A stretch of 64,000 nucleotides of DNA from contig CAJTQR010000004.1 of assembly GCA_910578515.1 (NCBI GenBank), positions 310,001-374,000 on the forward strand. Reading direction: 5' to 3'. The notes under the pieces were generated by a model, which made no database searches, was not told the DNA's origin, and saw only the letters and a list, made by a program, of their open reading frames with translations. This document shows positions 9,856 to 19,208 of the stretch, one piece after another. Each line of letters starts with the position of its first letter. The first letter of the stretch is position 1. The translations under genes were made by a program, and so were the position numbers. This stretch comes from an uncultured Duncaniella sp. (GTDB lineage Bacteria; Bacteroidota; Bacteroidia; Bacteroidales; Muribaculaceae).

Positions 9856-10443
9856 ATGGAGAAAAAACCTTTCAATCCGCGTCCGCCACGTCCAAATAAC
9901 AACGGTCCGAGACGCCCTTTTAACAACAATAAGGATAAAGACCCCTACGCAATTAACGAACACATCCGTGCGCGTGAAGTACGACTTGTGGGCGATAATG
10001 TGGAAACTGGAGTCTACCCCATCCAGGAAGCGTTGAAAATCGCCGATGGTCTCGGACTGGACCTCATCGAGATTTCACCCACCGCTCAGCCTCCGGTATG
10101 CAAGATACTGGACTATCAGAAGTTCCTCTATCAGCAGAAGAAGCGCCAGAAGGAACAAAAAGCGAAAGCGACAAAAGTGGTGGTGAAGGAGATTCGATTC
10201 GGTCCCCAGACTGATGACCATGACTATAACTTCAAGCTCAAACATGCCATCGGCTTCCTCCAGGAAGGCGCGAAGGTGAAAGCCTATGTGTTCTTCAAAG
10301 GTCGCTCGATACTCTTCAAGGAGCAAGGTGAGGTATTGCTGCTTCGTTTTGCCAACGACCTTGAGGAATATGGCAAGGTTGACCAGATGCCGGTGCTTGA
10401 AGGAAAGCGCATGATTATCATGCTCAGCCCGAAGAAAAAATAA
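9856..10443 (+). CDS. infC: Translation initiation factor IF-3
   Basis: 195 residues. After a Pro/Asn-rich, low-complexity N-terminal extension (about residues 1-30), the conserved IF-3 N-domain begins at INEHIRAREVRLVGD. The basic linker (KFLYQQKKRQKEQKAK) and the C-domain follow. IF-3 prevents premature subunit joining and checks start-codon selection. Unlike the AUU start of E. coli infC, this gene starts with ATG. The extension before the conserved core is longer than in E. coli. It lies between thrS and rpmI, the usual arrangement. Confidence 0.95.
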   Translation: MEKKPFNPRPPRPNNNGPRRPFNNNKDKDPYAINEHIRAREVRLVGDNVETGVYPIQEALKIADGLGLDLIEISPTAQPPVCKILDYQKFLYQQKKRQKEQKAKATKVVVKEIRFGPQTDDHDYNFKLKHAIGFLQEGAKVKAYVFFKGRSILFKEQGEVLLLRFANDLEEYGKVDQMPVLEGKRMIIMLSPKKK

Positions 10444-10492
10444 AAAGTGAATTTATCACGACATAACACAACTTTTTTAATTAACACAACAA

Positions 10493-10690
10493 ATGCCAAA
10501 GATTAAGACTAATTCCGGTGCCAAAAAGAGGTTTGCCCTTACCGGGTCAGGAAAAATCAAGAGAAAACATGCTTTCAAGAGCCACATCTTGACTAAAAAG
10601 ACAAAGAAGCAGAAGCGCAACCTGACACACTTCTCACTCGTGTCACACGCTGACTCTTCAAACGTCAAGGAACTCCTCGCTCTCAAGTAA
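10493..10690 (+). CDS. rpmI: 50S ribosomal protein bL35
   Basis: 65 residues, highly basic, with the family N-terminus MPKIKTNSGAKKRFALTGSG and a Lys/Arg-rich middle (KRKHAFKSHILTKKTKKQKR). It is a structural protein of the large subunit. It lies 49 bp downstream of infC and 113 bp upstream of rplT, in the conserved infC-rpmI-rplT order. Confidence 0.97.
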   Translation: MPKIKTNSGAKKRFALTGSGKIKRKHAFKSHILTKKTKKQKRNLTHFSLVSHADSSNVKELLALK

Positions 10691-10803
10691 GAGTTTTCAC
10701 TATCTTTAAAATCGTGATTTCCAATTCAATTATTTAACCGAATGTTCAGCCACCCAATTTTAAGAGCATAACGTGCCGCTGACGTTCACAAAACATTCAC
10801 AAA

Positions 10804-11154
10804 ATGCCAAGATCAGTAAATCATGTAGCTTCAAGAGCTCGCCGCAAGAAAATCCTTAAACTCACCCGTGGTTACTTCGGTTGCCGCCGTAACGTGTGGA
10901 CCGTTGCCAAGAACACTTGGGAAAAGGGTCTTACCTACGCTTACCGTGACCGCAAGGACAAAAAGCGCAACTTCCGCGCTCTTTGGATTCAGCGTATCAA
11001 TGCCGCTGCACGTCTTGAGGACCTTTCTTACTCAAAGCTCATGGGCCTCATCCACAAGGCTGGGATAGAAATCAACCGCAAAGTCCTCGCTGACCTCGCG
11101 CTCAACAATCCCGCAGCTTTCAAAGCCATCGTTGACAAAGTGAAAAACGCCTAA
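10804..11154 (+). CDS. rplT: 50S ribosomal protein bL20
   Basis: 116 residues starting MPRSVNHVASRARRKKILKL, with the family-typical Arg/Lys-rich N-terminal half and a helical C-terminal domain (INAAARLEDLSYSKLMGLIH). bL20 is needed early in 50S assembly and in other bacteria also represses its own operon. I see no obvious bL20 leader mimic here. The 113-nt gap after rpmI contains no other gene. A rho-independent terminator follows at 11192. Confidence 0.97.
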   Translation: MPRSVNHVASRARRKKILKLTRGYFGCRRNVWTVAKNTWEKGLTYAYRDRKDKKRNFRALWIQRINAAARLEDLSYSKLMGLIHKAGIEINRKVLADLALNNPAAFKAIVDKVKNA

Positions 11155-11191
11155 TCAATAAGGCTCACACTTTCTCAGGCTATAACTACCA

Positions 11192-11226
11192 CAAGGACTT
11201 CCCCACCAGCGGGAGGTCCTTGTTCT
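11192..11226 (+). terminator. Intrinsic terminator after rplT
   Basis: CAAGGACTTCCC pairs with GGGAGGTCCTTG (12 bp with one G-U) around a 7-nt loop, followed by TTCTT. It sits 37 nt past the rplT stop and closes the thrS-rplT operon. Confidence 0.8.
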
Positions 11227-11274
11227 TAAATAACAATCCCCCCTCACACACCCACATCCTCACCCACAGAGACA

Positions 11275-12558
11275 ATGGACAACAACAAGAAATACAGCAG
11301 CGCCACCCTTTGTGTCCAGGCCGGCTGGACACCCAAGAAAGGCGAACCGCGAGTGCTCCCCATATATCAGAGCACCACTTTCAAGTATGACACCAGCGAG
11401 CAGATGGCAAAGCTGTTTGACCTCGAAGAGTCTGGCTACTTCTACACACGTCTGCAAAACCCTACCAACGATGCAGTGGCAGCAAAAATCGCATCTCTCG
11501 AAGGTGGTGTGGGAGCTATGCTCACCTCTTCAGGACAGGCAGCCAATTTTTACGCCATGTTCAACGTATGCCAGAGCGGCGACCATTTCGTGACCTCTTC
11601 CAATATATATGGCGGCACATACAACCTCTTTGGCGTCACAATGAAGAAACTCGGCATAGAATGCACCTTCGTTGACCCCAACGCTTCGGAGGAGGAGATT
11701 CAGAAAGCATTCCGCCCCAACACAAAGGCTCTTTTCGGAGAGACCATCTCAAACCCGGGCGGAGAGGTGCTTGACATAGAGAAATTTGCCCGTGTGGCTC
11801 ACCGCAACGGTGTGCCCCTGATAGTTGACAACACATTCCCTACTCCTATCAACTGCCGCCCGTTTGAATGGGGTGCGGACATAGTGACACACTCTACCAC
11901 CAAGTACATGGACGGTCACGCAGTAAGCGTGGGTGGGGTAATAGTCGACAGCGGAAACTTCGACTGGGAAGCAAACGCCGATAAATTTCCGGGGCTCACC
12001 CAGCCCGATGAGTCATACCACGGCCTCACCTATACCAAGGCATTTGGCAAGAATGCATACATCACTAAAGCTACAGCTCAATTGATGCGCGACTTGGGTT
12101 CAATCCAGTCACCACAGAACGCATTCCTGCTCAACCTCGGACTGGAAACTCTACATCTGCGCGTGCCACGCCATTGCGAGAATGCCCAGACAGTAGCCGA
12201 GTGGCTCGAGGCTAATCCCAAAGTCAAGTGGGTGAATTATTGCGGACTCCCTAACAACCGTTACTACACTCTGGCTAAGAAATACATGCCCAACGGCTCG
12301 TGCGGCGTAATTGCATTTGGACTTGAAGGTACACGTGAGGATGCCATCAAATTCATGGACAGATTGAAGTTCATTGCCATAGTGACCCACGTGGCTGACG
12401 CTCGCACATGTGTGCTCCATCCCGCAAGCCACACCCACCGCCAGCTCACCGACGAGCAACTGCGTGAAGCAGGAGTTGCCCCCGACCTCATCCGCCTATC
12501 GGTAGGTATCGAGGATGTCAACGATATCATAGCAGACATTGAGCAGGCACTGAGCTAA
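11275..12558 (+). CDS. metY: O-acetylhomoserine sulfhydrylase (PLP-dependent Cys/Met metabolism family)
   Basis: 427 residues, the typical MetY length. The PLP lysine lies in HSTTKYMDGH. The family motifs YQSTTFKY, GYFYTRLQNPTNDA, and SSGQAANF for cofactor binding are also present. It makes homocysteine from O-acetylhomoserine and sulfide; some relatives also make cysteine from O-acetylserine. It stands alone between two terminators. No SAM or other riboswitch is apparent in the roughly 50 nt between the upstream terminator and the start. MetY is preferred over MetB/MetZ from length and motifs, but substrate is inferred. Confidence 0.88.
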   Translation: MDNNKKYSSATLCVQAGWTPKKGEPRVLPIYQSTTFKYDTSEQMAKLFDLEESGYFYTRLQNPTNDAVAAKIASLEGGVGAMLTSSGQAANFYAMFNVCQSGDHFVTSSNIYGGTYNLFGVTMKKLGIECTFVDPNASEEEIQKAFRPNTKALFGETISNPGGEVLDIEKFARVAHRNGVPLIVDNTFPTPINCRPFEWGADIVTHSTTKYMDGHAVSVGGVIVDSGNFDWEANADKFPGLTQPDESYHGLTYTKAFGKNAYITKATAQLMRDLGSIQSPQNAFLLNLGLETLHLRVPRHCENAQTVAEWLEANPKVKWVNYCGLPNNRYYTLAKKYMPNGSCGVIAFGLEGTREDAIKFMDRLKFIAIVTHVADARTCVLHPASHTHRQLTDEQLREAGVAPDLIRLSVGIEDVNDIIADIEQALS

Positions 12559-12587
12559 GAACTGCCGCCGGGTTACCTCTAAAAATA

Positions 12588-12630
12588 AAAAAACGCCACC
12601 GTCCACCCCATCCGGACGGTGGCGTTTTTT
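12588..12630 (+). terminator. Strong intrinsic terminator after metY
   Basis: AAACGCCACCGTCC pairs perfectly with GGACGGTGGCGTTT around a short loop, with A-rich and T-rich flanks. This gives a long stem with a U-tract and possible bidirectional function. The stretch 12631-12740 beyond it is AT-rich and shows no gene. Confidence 0.92.
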
Positions 12631-12746
12631 CATCCCGACAGTTGACAGAAGCATGCATGGCGTTCAAAAAACTTTCAAATTTCTACTTTTTCACCATTTA
12701 TATTGTTAATTTTATAATTTCATTACGCCATTTTGTAAATAATTTG

Positions 12747-12754
12747 TAATTTTG
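12747..12754 (+). promoter_or_regulatory. Putative -7 box for the leu operon
   Basis: TAATTTTG (TAnnTTTG) lies 96 nt upstream of leuA in AT-rich DNA. A clear -33 TTTG at the right spacing is not evident. The leader of about 90 nt shows neither a T-box nor an obvious leucine-rich leader peptide. Confidence 0.4.
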
Positions 12755-12850
12755 CACCTAATTATCTCCACACCTCTACTCATGGAGAAGATTGTTTTTC
12801 AGGTCAAGTTTCCAACAACATCTTAACAACATCTTAGTGCAACATAAATT

Positions 12851-14347
12851 ATGAGTGACAGATTATATATCTTCGACACAACCCTCCGAGACGGCGAACA
12901 GGTGCCCGGTTGTCAGCTCAACACAGTAGAAAAAATTGAAGTGGCAAAAGCACTTGAAGCACTCGGCGTTGACGTAATCGAAGCCGGCTTCCCGGTATCG
13001 AGTCCCGGCGACTTCAATTCAGTAGTGGAAATCTCCAAAGCCGTGACATGGCCCACAATCTGCGCTCTGACCCGTGCGGTTGAAAACGACATACGCGTTG
13101 CAGCTGAAGCGCTGAAATATGCCAAGCATCCGCGTATCCACACCGGCATTGGCACTTCCGACTCCCATATAAGATATAAATTCAACTCCAACCGCGATGA
13201 AATACTTGAACGCGCCGTTGGTGCCGTGGCTTATGCCAAGAAATTTGTGGAGGATGTGCAATTTTACGCCGAAGATGCGGGTCGCACCGACAATGAATAT
13301 CTCGCACGTGTGGTAGAGGCGGTAATCCGCGCCGGAGCCACCGTCATAAACATACCCGACACCACCGGTTACTGTCTACCATGGGAATTCGGAGCGAAAA
13401 TCAAATACCTCATGGAGCATGTGGATGGCATCGACAAAGTGACCATCGCCACACACTGCCATAACGACCTCGGCATGGCTACCGCCAACACCATCTCAGG
13501 TATTGTCAACGGAGCACGTCAGGCAGAGGTAACCATCAACGGCATCGGAGAGCGCGCCGGCAACACCGCACTTGAAGAAGTGGTCATGACGCTCCGCTCC
13601 CACCGTGAGCTTGGCATTGACACCAACATCAATGCCACCAAGATAACCGGAATCAGCCGTATGGTATCGAGCCTCATGAACATGCCCGTGCAGCCCAACA
13701 AATCAATCGTGGGTAGAAACGCATTCGCCCACTCATCCGGCATACATCAGGACGGTGTGCTCAAAAATCGCGAGAGCTATGAAATCATCGACCCCAAAGA
13801 TGTGGGTATCGACGAAAACTCAATCGTACTTACCGCCCGTAGCGGACGTGCAGCGCTCAAGCACCGTTTGCATGTGCTCGGCATCGAACTTGCATCCGAA
13901 GCACTCGACAAGGCATACGAGGCATTCCTCAAACTTGCCGACCGCAAGAAAGAAATCAACGATGACGATGTGCTCATGCTCGCCGGACAGCACCGCAAAG
14001 CATCCAACCGCATCAAGCTTGACTTCCTGCAGGTCACAAGCGGTGTCGGCGTTCATTCTGTCGCGAGCGTAGGGCTTGACATCGCAGGCGAGAAGTTCGA
14101 GGCATGCGCCTCAGGCAACGGTCCTGTCGATGCAGCCATCAGCGCCATCAAGCTCATCATCCACCGTCGCATGCTGGTGAAAGAGTTCCTCATCCAAGCC
14201 ATCAACAAGGGTAGCAACGACGTAGGCAAGGTACACATGACAGTAGAACATGATGGTGCTTGCTACTATGGATTCTCAGCCAATACCGACATTATCGCCG
14301 CAAGTGCCGAAGCATTCATCGACGCCATCAACAAATTTGTAAGATAA
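12851..14347 (+). CDS. leuA: 2-isopropylmalate synthase
   Basis: 498 residues. The TIM-barrel active-site motif TTLRDGEQVPG is at the N-terminus, metal ligands are in THCHNDLGMATAN, and NGIGERAGNTALEE follows. A C-terminal regulatory (LeuA-dimer) domain occupies about 390-498. It condenses acetyl-CoA with 2-oxoisovalerate, the first committed step of leucine synthesis, and is probably leucine-inhibited through the C-terminal domain. It is first in leuA-leuC-leuD-synthase-leuB, with 27 bp to leuC. Confidence 0.95.
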   Translation: MSDRLYIFDTTLRDGEQVPGCQLNTVEKIEVAKALEALGVDVIEAGFPVSSPGDFNSVVEISKAVTWPTICALTRAVENDIRVAAEALKYAKHPRIHTGIGTSDSHIRYKFNSNRDEILERAVGAVAYAKKFVEDVQFYAEDAGRTDNEYLARVVEAVIRAGATVINIPDTTGYCLPWEFGAKIKYLMEHVDGIDKVTIATHCHNDLGMATANTISGIVNGARQAEVTINGIGERAGNTALEEVVMTLRSHRELGIDTNINATKITGISRMVSSLMNMPVQPNKSIVGRNAFAHSSGIHQDGVLKNRESYEIIDPKDVGIDENSIVLTARSGRAALKHRLHVLGIELASEALDKAYEAFLKLADRKKEINDDDVLMLAGQHRKASNRIKLDFLQVTSGVGVHSVASVGLDIAGEKFEACASGNGPVDAAISAIKLIIHRRMLVKEFLIQAINKGSNDVGKVHMTVEHDGACYYGFSANTDIIAASAEAFIDAINKFVR

Positions 14348-14374
14348 CAATAGCTGTAACACATAACAATTTCT

Positions 14375-15769
14375 ATGGGAAAGACTTTATTTGACAAAAT
14401 CTGGGATGCCCACGTGGTCAACAACATCGAGGGCGGTCCCACTCAACTATACATCGACCGTCACTACTGTCATGAGGTGACCAGCCCCCAGGCTTTCGAC
14501 GGTCTGCGTCAGCGCGGACTCAAGGTGTTCCGTCCGGAAAAGACATATTGCTCACCTGACCACAATATACCCACTCTCAATCAGGACAAACCCATAGCCG
14601 ACCCCGTGTCGCGCAATCAGGTGGAAACACTCACACGCAACGCAAATGAATTCGGCGTGACCCTCTACGGACTCGGTCACAAGAAAAACGGCATCATCCA
14701 TGTGATAGGACCTGAGAATGGACTCACACTCCCAGGCTACACCATTGTGTGCGGCGACAGCCACACCTCAACCCATGGAGCGTTTGGCGCGGTAGCATTC
14801 GGAATCGGTACCATCGAGGTAGAGATGGTGCTTGCATCGCAGTGCATCCTCCAGCCCAAACCCAAGACAATGCGCATCAATGTCAATGGCAAGCTCAAAC
14901 CCGGTGTGACAGCCAAGGATATCGCCCTCTATATCATAGCACAGATGACCACTGGTGGCGCCACAGGTTATTTTGTGGAATATGCGGGCGACACCATACG
15001 GAATCTATCCATGGAGGAGCGTATGACCGTGTGCAACCTCTCCATCGAAATGGGAGCCCGCGGCGGTATGATTGCACCCGACGAGACAACATTTGAATAT
15101 GTAAAAGGACGTGAATTCGCTCCTCAGGGTGAGGAATATGAGAAAGCGGTAGCCTATTGGCGCACACTCCCCTCCGACCCCGATGCGGTGTTTGACCGCG
15201 AAATCAACTTTAACGCCACCGACATAGAGCCACGCATTACCTTCGGCACCAATCCCGGCATGGGCATAGGAATCAACGACCCTATTCCCGCACCCGACCC
15301 TGAGGACGAAGCAGGCAAAATATCCTACGAGAAATCTCTTAACTACATGGGATTCGAAGTTGGTCAGGTCCTCGCAGGTGTACCGGTGGATTACGTATTC
15401 CTCGGCAGCTGCACCAACGGACGCATAGAAGACTTCCGTGCCTTTGCCAACTTCGTGAAGGGGAAGAAAAAAGCTGACAATGTGACCGCATGGCTCGTGC
15501 CAGGTTCATGGAGCGTTGATGCACAAATCCGCGAAGAGGGTCTTGACAAGATTCTCGAAGAGGCTGGTTTTGAAATCCGCCAGCCGGGATGTTCCGCATG
15601 TCTGGCTATGAACGAGGACAAGGTACCTGCCGGAAAGCTCGCCGTGTCTACCTCCAACCGTAACTTCGAGGGACGCCAGGGACCGGGCTCACGCACCATC
15701 CTTGCGGGTCCGCTCGTGGCAGCAGCCTCAGCGGTAACCGGTGTGCTCACCGACCCCCGCACCATCTGA
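14375..15769 (+). CDS. leuC: 3-isopropylmalate dehydratase large subunit
   Basis: 464 residues, the normal LeuC length. Aconitase-family motifs are clear: CGDSHTSTHGAFGAVAFGIG, GSCTNGRIEDFRAFA and PGCSACLAMNEDKVPAG supply the cysteines for the [4Fe-4S] cluster. With LeuD it isomerises 2-isopropylmalate to 3-isopropylmalate. It lies between leuA and leuD in the operon. Confidence 0.96.
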   Translation: MGKTLFDKIWDAHVVNNIEGGPTQLYIDRHYCHEVTSPQAFDGLRQRGLKVFRPEKTYCSPDHNIPTLNQDKPIADPVSRNQVETLTRNANEFGVTLYGLGHKKNGIIHVIGPENGLTLPGYTIVCGDSHTSTHGAFGAVAFGIGTIEVEMVLASQCILQPKPKTMRINVNGKLKPGVTAKDIALYIIAQMTTGGATGYFVEYAGDTIRNLSMEERMTVCNLSIEMGARGGMIAPDETTFEYVKGREFAPQGEEYEKAVAYWRTLPSDPDAVFDREINFNATDIEPRITFGTNPGMGIGINDPIPAPDPEDEAGKISYEKSLNYMGFEVGQVLAGVPVDYVFLGSCTNGRIEDFRAFANFVKGKKKADNVTAWLVPGSWSVDAQIREEGLDKILEEAGFEIRQPGCSACLAMNEDKVPAGKLAVSTSNRNFEGRQGPGSRTILAGPLVAAASAVTGVLTDPRTI

Positions 15770-15818
15770 AAAGTGTGCATTAATGGTTGTTTAAAACAAA
15801 TGTCAACAAAACCCCACG

Positions 15819-16409
15819 ATGAAAGAAAAATTCACCACCATAACCTCGACATGCGTTCCTCTGCCGATGGAAAATGTCGACACTGACCAGATAATTCCAG
15901 CACGTTTCCTCAAAGCCACCTCTCGCGAAGGATTTGGCGACAACCTATTCCGCGACTGGCGATATGACAAGGACGGAAACCCCGTGAAGGACTTCGTGCT
16001 CAACAATCCCACCTACGGAGGGTGCATCCTGGTGGCAGGTAAAAACTTCGGCTCAGGCTCAAGCCGCGAACATGCCGCATGGGCTATAGCTGACTATGGC
16101 TTCCGTGTGGTAGTGTCAAGCTTCTTCGCTGACATACATAAGAACAACGAGCTCAACAACTTCGTACTCCCCGTAGTGGTAAGCGAAGAGTTTCTTGCCG
16201 AACTTTTTGACACCATCGCAGCAAATCCAAAGGCTGAAGTGAGAGTTGACCTCCCCTCACAGACCATCACCAACCTCGTCACAGGCAAAAGCGAGACCTT
16301 TGACATAAATCCTTATAAGAAACAATGTCTCGCAGAGGGTCTTGACGACATTGAATTTCTTCTTTCAAAAAAAGCCGACATAGAGGCTTGGGAAGCAAAC
16401 AAGAAGTAA
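15819..16409 (+). CDS. leuD: 3-isopropylmalate dehydratase small subunit
   Basis: 196 residues with the swivelling-domain signature MENVDTDQIIPARFLK near the N-terminus and GKNFGSGSSREHAAWA, typical of LeuD. It is the partner of LeuC, starting 49 bp after it. The next gene begins 9 bp after its stop, indicating co-transcription. Confidence 0.96.
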   Translation: MKEKFTTITSTCVPLPMENVDTDQIIPARFLKATSREGFGDNLFRDWRYDKDGNPVKDFVLNNPTYGGCILVAGKNFGSGSSREHAAWAIADYGFRVVVSSFFADIHKNNELNNFVLPVVVSEEFLAELFDTIAANPKAEVRVDLPSQTITNLVTGKSETFDINPYKKQCLAEGLDDIEFLLSKKADIEAWEANKK

Positions 16410-16418
16410 TTCAGCATT

Positions 16419-17981
16419 ATGTACGTTGAATTGATGGATACCACCCTCAGGGATGGCGAACAAACCTCGGGGGTATCATTTTCCACATCTGAGAAACTTG
16501 CCATCACGCGCCTGCTTCTCGGGGAGCTTCATGTGCCCCGCATCGAAATCGCATCAGCAAGAGTCTCGGAAGGTGAGCGCGACACCGTGCGCAAGGTATG
16601 CGCATGGGCAGAACGCACAGGCAACCTTCACGCAATCGAAGTACTTGGGTTTCTTGACAATGGCATATCGGTCAACTGGATTAAAGATGTTGGAGGCAAG
16701 GTAATCAACCTCCTTGCCAAAGGCTCTGAACGTCACTGCCGCCTGCAACTCAAGCAGACTCCGGAGGAACACTTCGCAACAATCGAACGTGAGGTAAACC
16801 GAGCCGTGGAAGCGGGATTGGATGTCAATATCTATCTTGAGGACTGGTCAAACGGGATGAAACACTCCCCTGATTATGTGTTTGCGATGATGGAGAGCAT
16901 CAAGCGCCTTCCTATACGCCGTTTCATGCTCCCTGACACTTTAGGTGTGCTTAATCCTTACGACACTTTATCGTATGTCCACCGGATGGTGAAGCATTAC
17001 CCGAAGTTGCACTTCGATTTCCATGCCCACAATGACTATGACCTTGCCACGGCAAATGTGTTTGCTGCAGTCAAAGGGGGAGCGCGCGGAGTCCACTGTA
17101 CCATCAATGGTCTTGGAGAACGTGCGGGCAATGCCACCCTTTCGAGCACTGTGGCTGTAATCCATGACCAACTGCAAGGCACCACTAATATTGACGAATC
17201 AAAAATCAATAAGGTAAGTCATATAGTGGAGTCATTCTCCGGGATTCTCGTGCCACCAAATAAGCCGATAATCGGCGACAGTGTGTTTACACAATGTGCC
17301 GGAGTGCATGCCGACGGTGACAACAAGAACAATCTCTATTACAACGACCTGCTCCCCGAACGTTTCGGCCGCGAACGTGAATATGCTCTCGGCAAAACCT
17401 CCGGTAAAGCTAACATCAAGAAGAATCTTGAAGCGCTCGGCATCGAACTGTCGGAAGAGAATATCAAGAAAGTTACCGAACGAATCATTCAACTCGGCGA
17501 CAAAAAGGAGATAGTGACACAAGGCGACCTGCCATTTATAGTGGCGGACGTGCTGAAACATTCAGCTCTACCCTCGAAGGTACGTATTGTAAACTATGCC
17601 CTCAACCTCTCGCAAGGATTGCGTCCCACAGCCACTATCAAACTCATAATCAATGATGCGGAGTTTCAGGAATCAGCCGTGGGCGACGGTCAGTTTGACG
17701 CCTTCATGCGTGCCATCCGCACCATCTACCGTGGCAAACTTCAGCGTCCGTTCCCAACACTCACAAACTATAGTGTCAATATTCCTCCCGGTGGTAAAAC
17801 CGACGCCCTCGTCCACACCATCATCACATGGAACTACGAAGGCAATGTGCTGAAGACACGCGGTCTTGACGCCGACCAGACAGAAGCAGCCATCCAGGCT
17901 ACTGTCAAGATGCTCAACCTCATTGAAGGTATTGACCTCGGTGGAAATATGGAGAATGCAGAGAATATGAACAATAATTGA
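16419..17981 (+). CDS. Second 2-isopropylmalate/(R)-citramalate synthase-family enzyme
   Basis: 520 residues with the same family motifs as LeuA (MDTTLRDGEQTSG, FHAHNDYDLATANV, NGLGERAGNATL) and a C-terminal LeuA-dimer-type domain. It diverges clearly from the leuA in the same operon. A paralogue in this position is common in Bacteroidales leu operons. Candidate activities are citramalate synthase (pyruvate plus acetyl-CoA, a threonine-independent route to isoleucine) or a second isopropylmalate synthase; sequence alone does not decide. It starts 9 bp after leuD and ends 27 bp before leuB. The C-terminal tail is Asn/Glu/Met-rich (MENAENMNNN). Confidence 0.85.
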   Translation: MYVELMDTTLRDGEQTSGVSFSTSEKLAITRLLLGELHVPRIEIASARVSEGERDTVRKVCAWAERTGNLHAIEVLGFLDNGISVNWIKDVGGKVINLLAKGSERHCRLQLKQTPEEHFATIEREVNRAVEAGLDVNIYLEDWSNGMKHSPDYVFAMMESIKRLPIRRFMLPDTLGVLNPYDTLSYVHRMVKHYPKLHFDFHAHNDYDLATANVFAAVKGGARGVHCTINGLGERAGNATLSSTVAVIHDQLQGTTNIDESKINKVSHIVESFSGILVPPNKPIIGDSVFTQCAGVHADGDNKNNLYYNDLLPERFGREREYALGKTSGKANIKKNLEALGIELSEENIKKVTERIIQLGDKKEIVTQGDLPFIVADVLKHSALPSKVRIVNYALNLSQGLRPTATIKLIINDAEFQESAVGDGQFDAFMRAIRTIYRGKLQRPFPTLTNYSVNIPPGGKTDALVHTIITWNYEGNVLKTRGLDADQTEAAIQATVKMLNLIEGIDLGGNMENAENMNNN

Positions 17982-18008
17982 AACAAGTAACTTACCACAA
18001 CAATAATT

Positions 18009-19070
18009 ATGGATTTTAAAATAGCAGTTCTTCCCGGCGACGGTATCGGTCCCGAAATCTCGCGTCAGGGTGTTGACGTGATGAGCGCAATCTGTGAGAA
18101 ATTCGGACACAAGGTGGAATACAAATATGCCATCTGCGGCGCTGACGCCATCGACAAGGTCGGTGACCCTTTCCCCGAGGATACTTACCAGACATGTCTG
18201 TGGGCTGACGCTGTGCTCTTTTCAGCTGTCGGCGACCCCAAATTTGACAATAATCCCAATGCCAAGGTGCGCCCGGAGCAAGGACTTCTCGCAATGCGCA
18301 AGAAACTTGGTCTTTTCGCCAATATACGCCCCGTTGAGACATTCAAATGCCTCATACACAAGTCTCCTCTACGTGCCGAACTGGTTGAGGGCGCTGATTT
18401 CATCTGCATCCGCGAACTCACCGGGGGTATGTACTTCGGAGAAAAGTATGAGGATAACGACCGTGCCTACGATACTAACGCATATACCCGTCCTGAAATC
18501 GAACGTATACTCCGCGTAGCTTACGACTATGCACTGCGCCGCCGCAAGCATCTCACTGTAGTTGACAAAGCCAATGTGCTCGCTTCATCCCGCCTGTGGA
18601 GAAAAGTGGCGCAGGAAATGGCACCTGAATATCCCGACGTCACTACCGACTTCATGTATGTCGACAATGCAGCCATGCGTATGATTCAGGAACCACGTTT
18701 CTTTGACGTGATGGTTACCGAAAATACCTTCGGCGACATCCTTACTGACGAAGGCTCTGTAATTTCAGGCTCAATGGGTCTGCTCCCGTCAGCTTCGACC
18801 GGCGAGAAGACACCTGTATTTGAACCAATCCACGGTTCATGGCCTCAGGCTAAGGGTAAGAACATTGCCAACCCACTCGCTCAGATTCTTTCGGTAGCAA
18901 TGTTGTTCGAATACTTCAACCTCATGGAGGAAGGCTCTCTTATACGAAAGGCTGTGAACGCTTCCCTCGATGCCAACGTGCGCACACCTGAAATACAAGT
19001 GGAAGGTGGCGAGACCTACGGCACTGATTCTGTCGGTGCATGGATAGTCGATTACATCAAGAACGCATAA
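18009..19070 (+). CDS. leuB: 3-isopropylmalate dehydrogenase
   Basis: 353 residues with the beta-decarboxylating dehydrogenase fold: LPGDGIGPEI at the start, RELTGGMYFG in the middle, and the metal/substrate Asp residues in the VTENTFGDILTDEGS region. It oxidises and decarboxylates 3-isopropylmalate to 2-oxoisocaproate. It is the last gene of the leu operon; a strong terminator follows 20 nt after the stop. Confidence 0.96.
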   Translation: MDFKIAVLPGDGIGPEISRQGVDVMSAICEKFGHKVEYKYAICGADAIDKVGDPFPEDTYQTCLWADAVLFSAVGDPKFDNNPNAKVRPEQGLLAMRKKLGLFANIRPVETFKCLIHKSPLRAELVEGADFICIRELTGGMYFGEKYEDNDRAYDTNAYTRPEIERILRVAYDYALRRRKHLTVVDKANVLASSRLWRKVAQEMAPEYPDVTTDFMYVDNAAMRMIQEPRFFDVMVTENTFGDILTDEGSVISGSMGLLPSASTGEKTPVFEPIHGSWPQAKGKNIANPLAQILSVAMLFEYFNLMEEGSLIRKAVNASLDANVRTPEIQVEGGETYGTDSVGAWIVDYIKNA

Positions 19071-19090
19071 GCAGCTCATCAGCACACCAA

Positions 19091-19140
19091 AGACAAAAAA
19101 AGACATGGACACACTCCAGTGTCCATGTCTTTTTTTGTCT
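19091..19140. terminator. Bidirectional intrinsic terminator between leuB and the HdeD-like gene
   Basis: A perfect 22-bp stem (arms 19091-19112 and 19119-19140, core GACATGGACAC/GTGTCCATGTC) has a 6-nt loop. Its A-run on one side and T-run on the other suit termination from both strands. It sits between convergent leuB (plus) and the minus-strand gene at 19209. Confidence 0.93.
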
Positions 19141-19208
19141 TCCGGGGCTCTCTTGCCCCGTTATAGTCATTTAATCAAGTAAATATCGTTTGTGCCTTAG
19201 GCTGCTAT

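Noticed and set aside
9178..9963. 261-residue minus-strand frame across the thrS end and infC start
   Set aside because: Both plus-strand genes are unmistakable and the minus frame spans two of them; it is a shadow.
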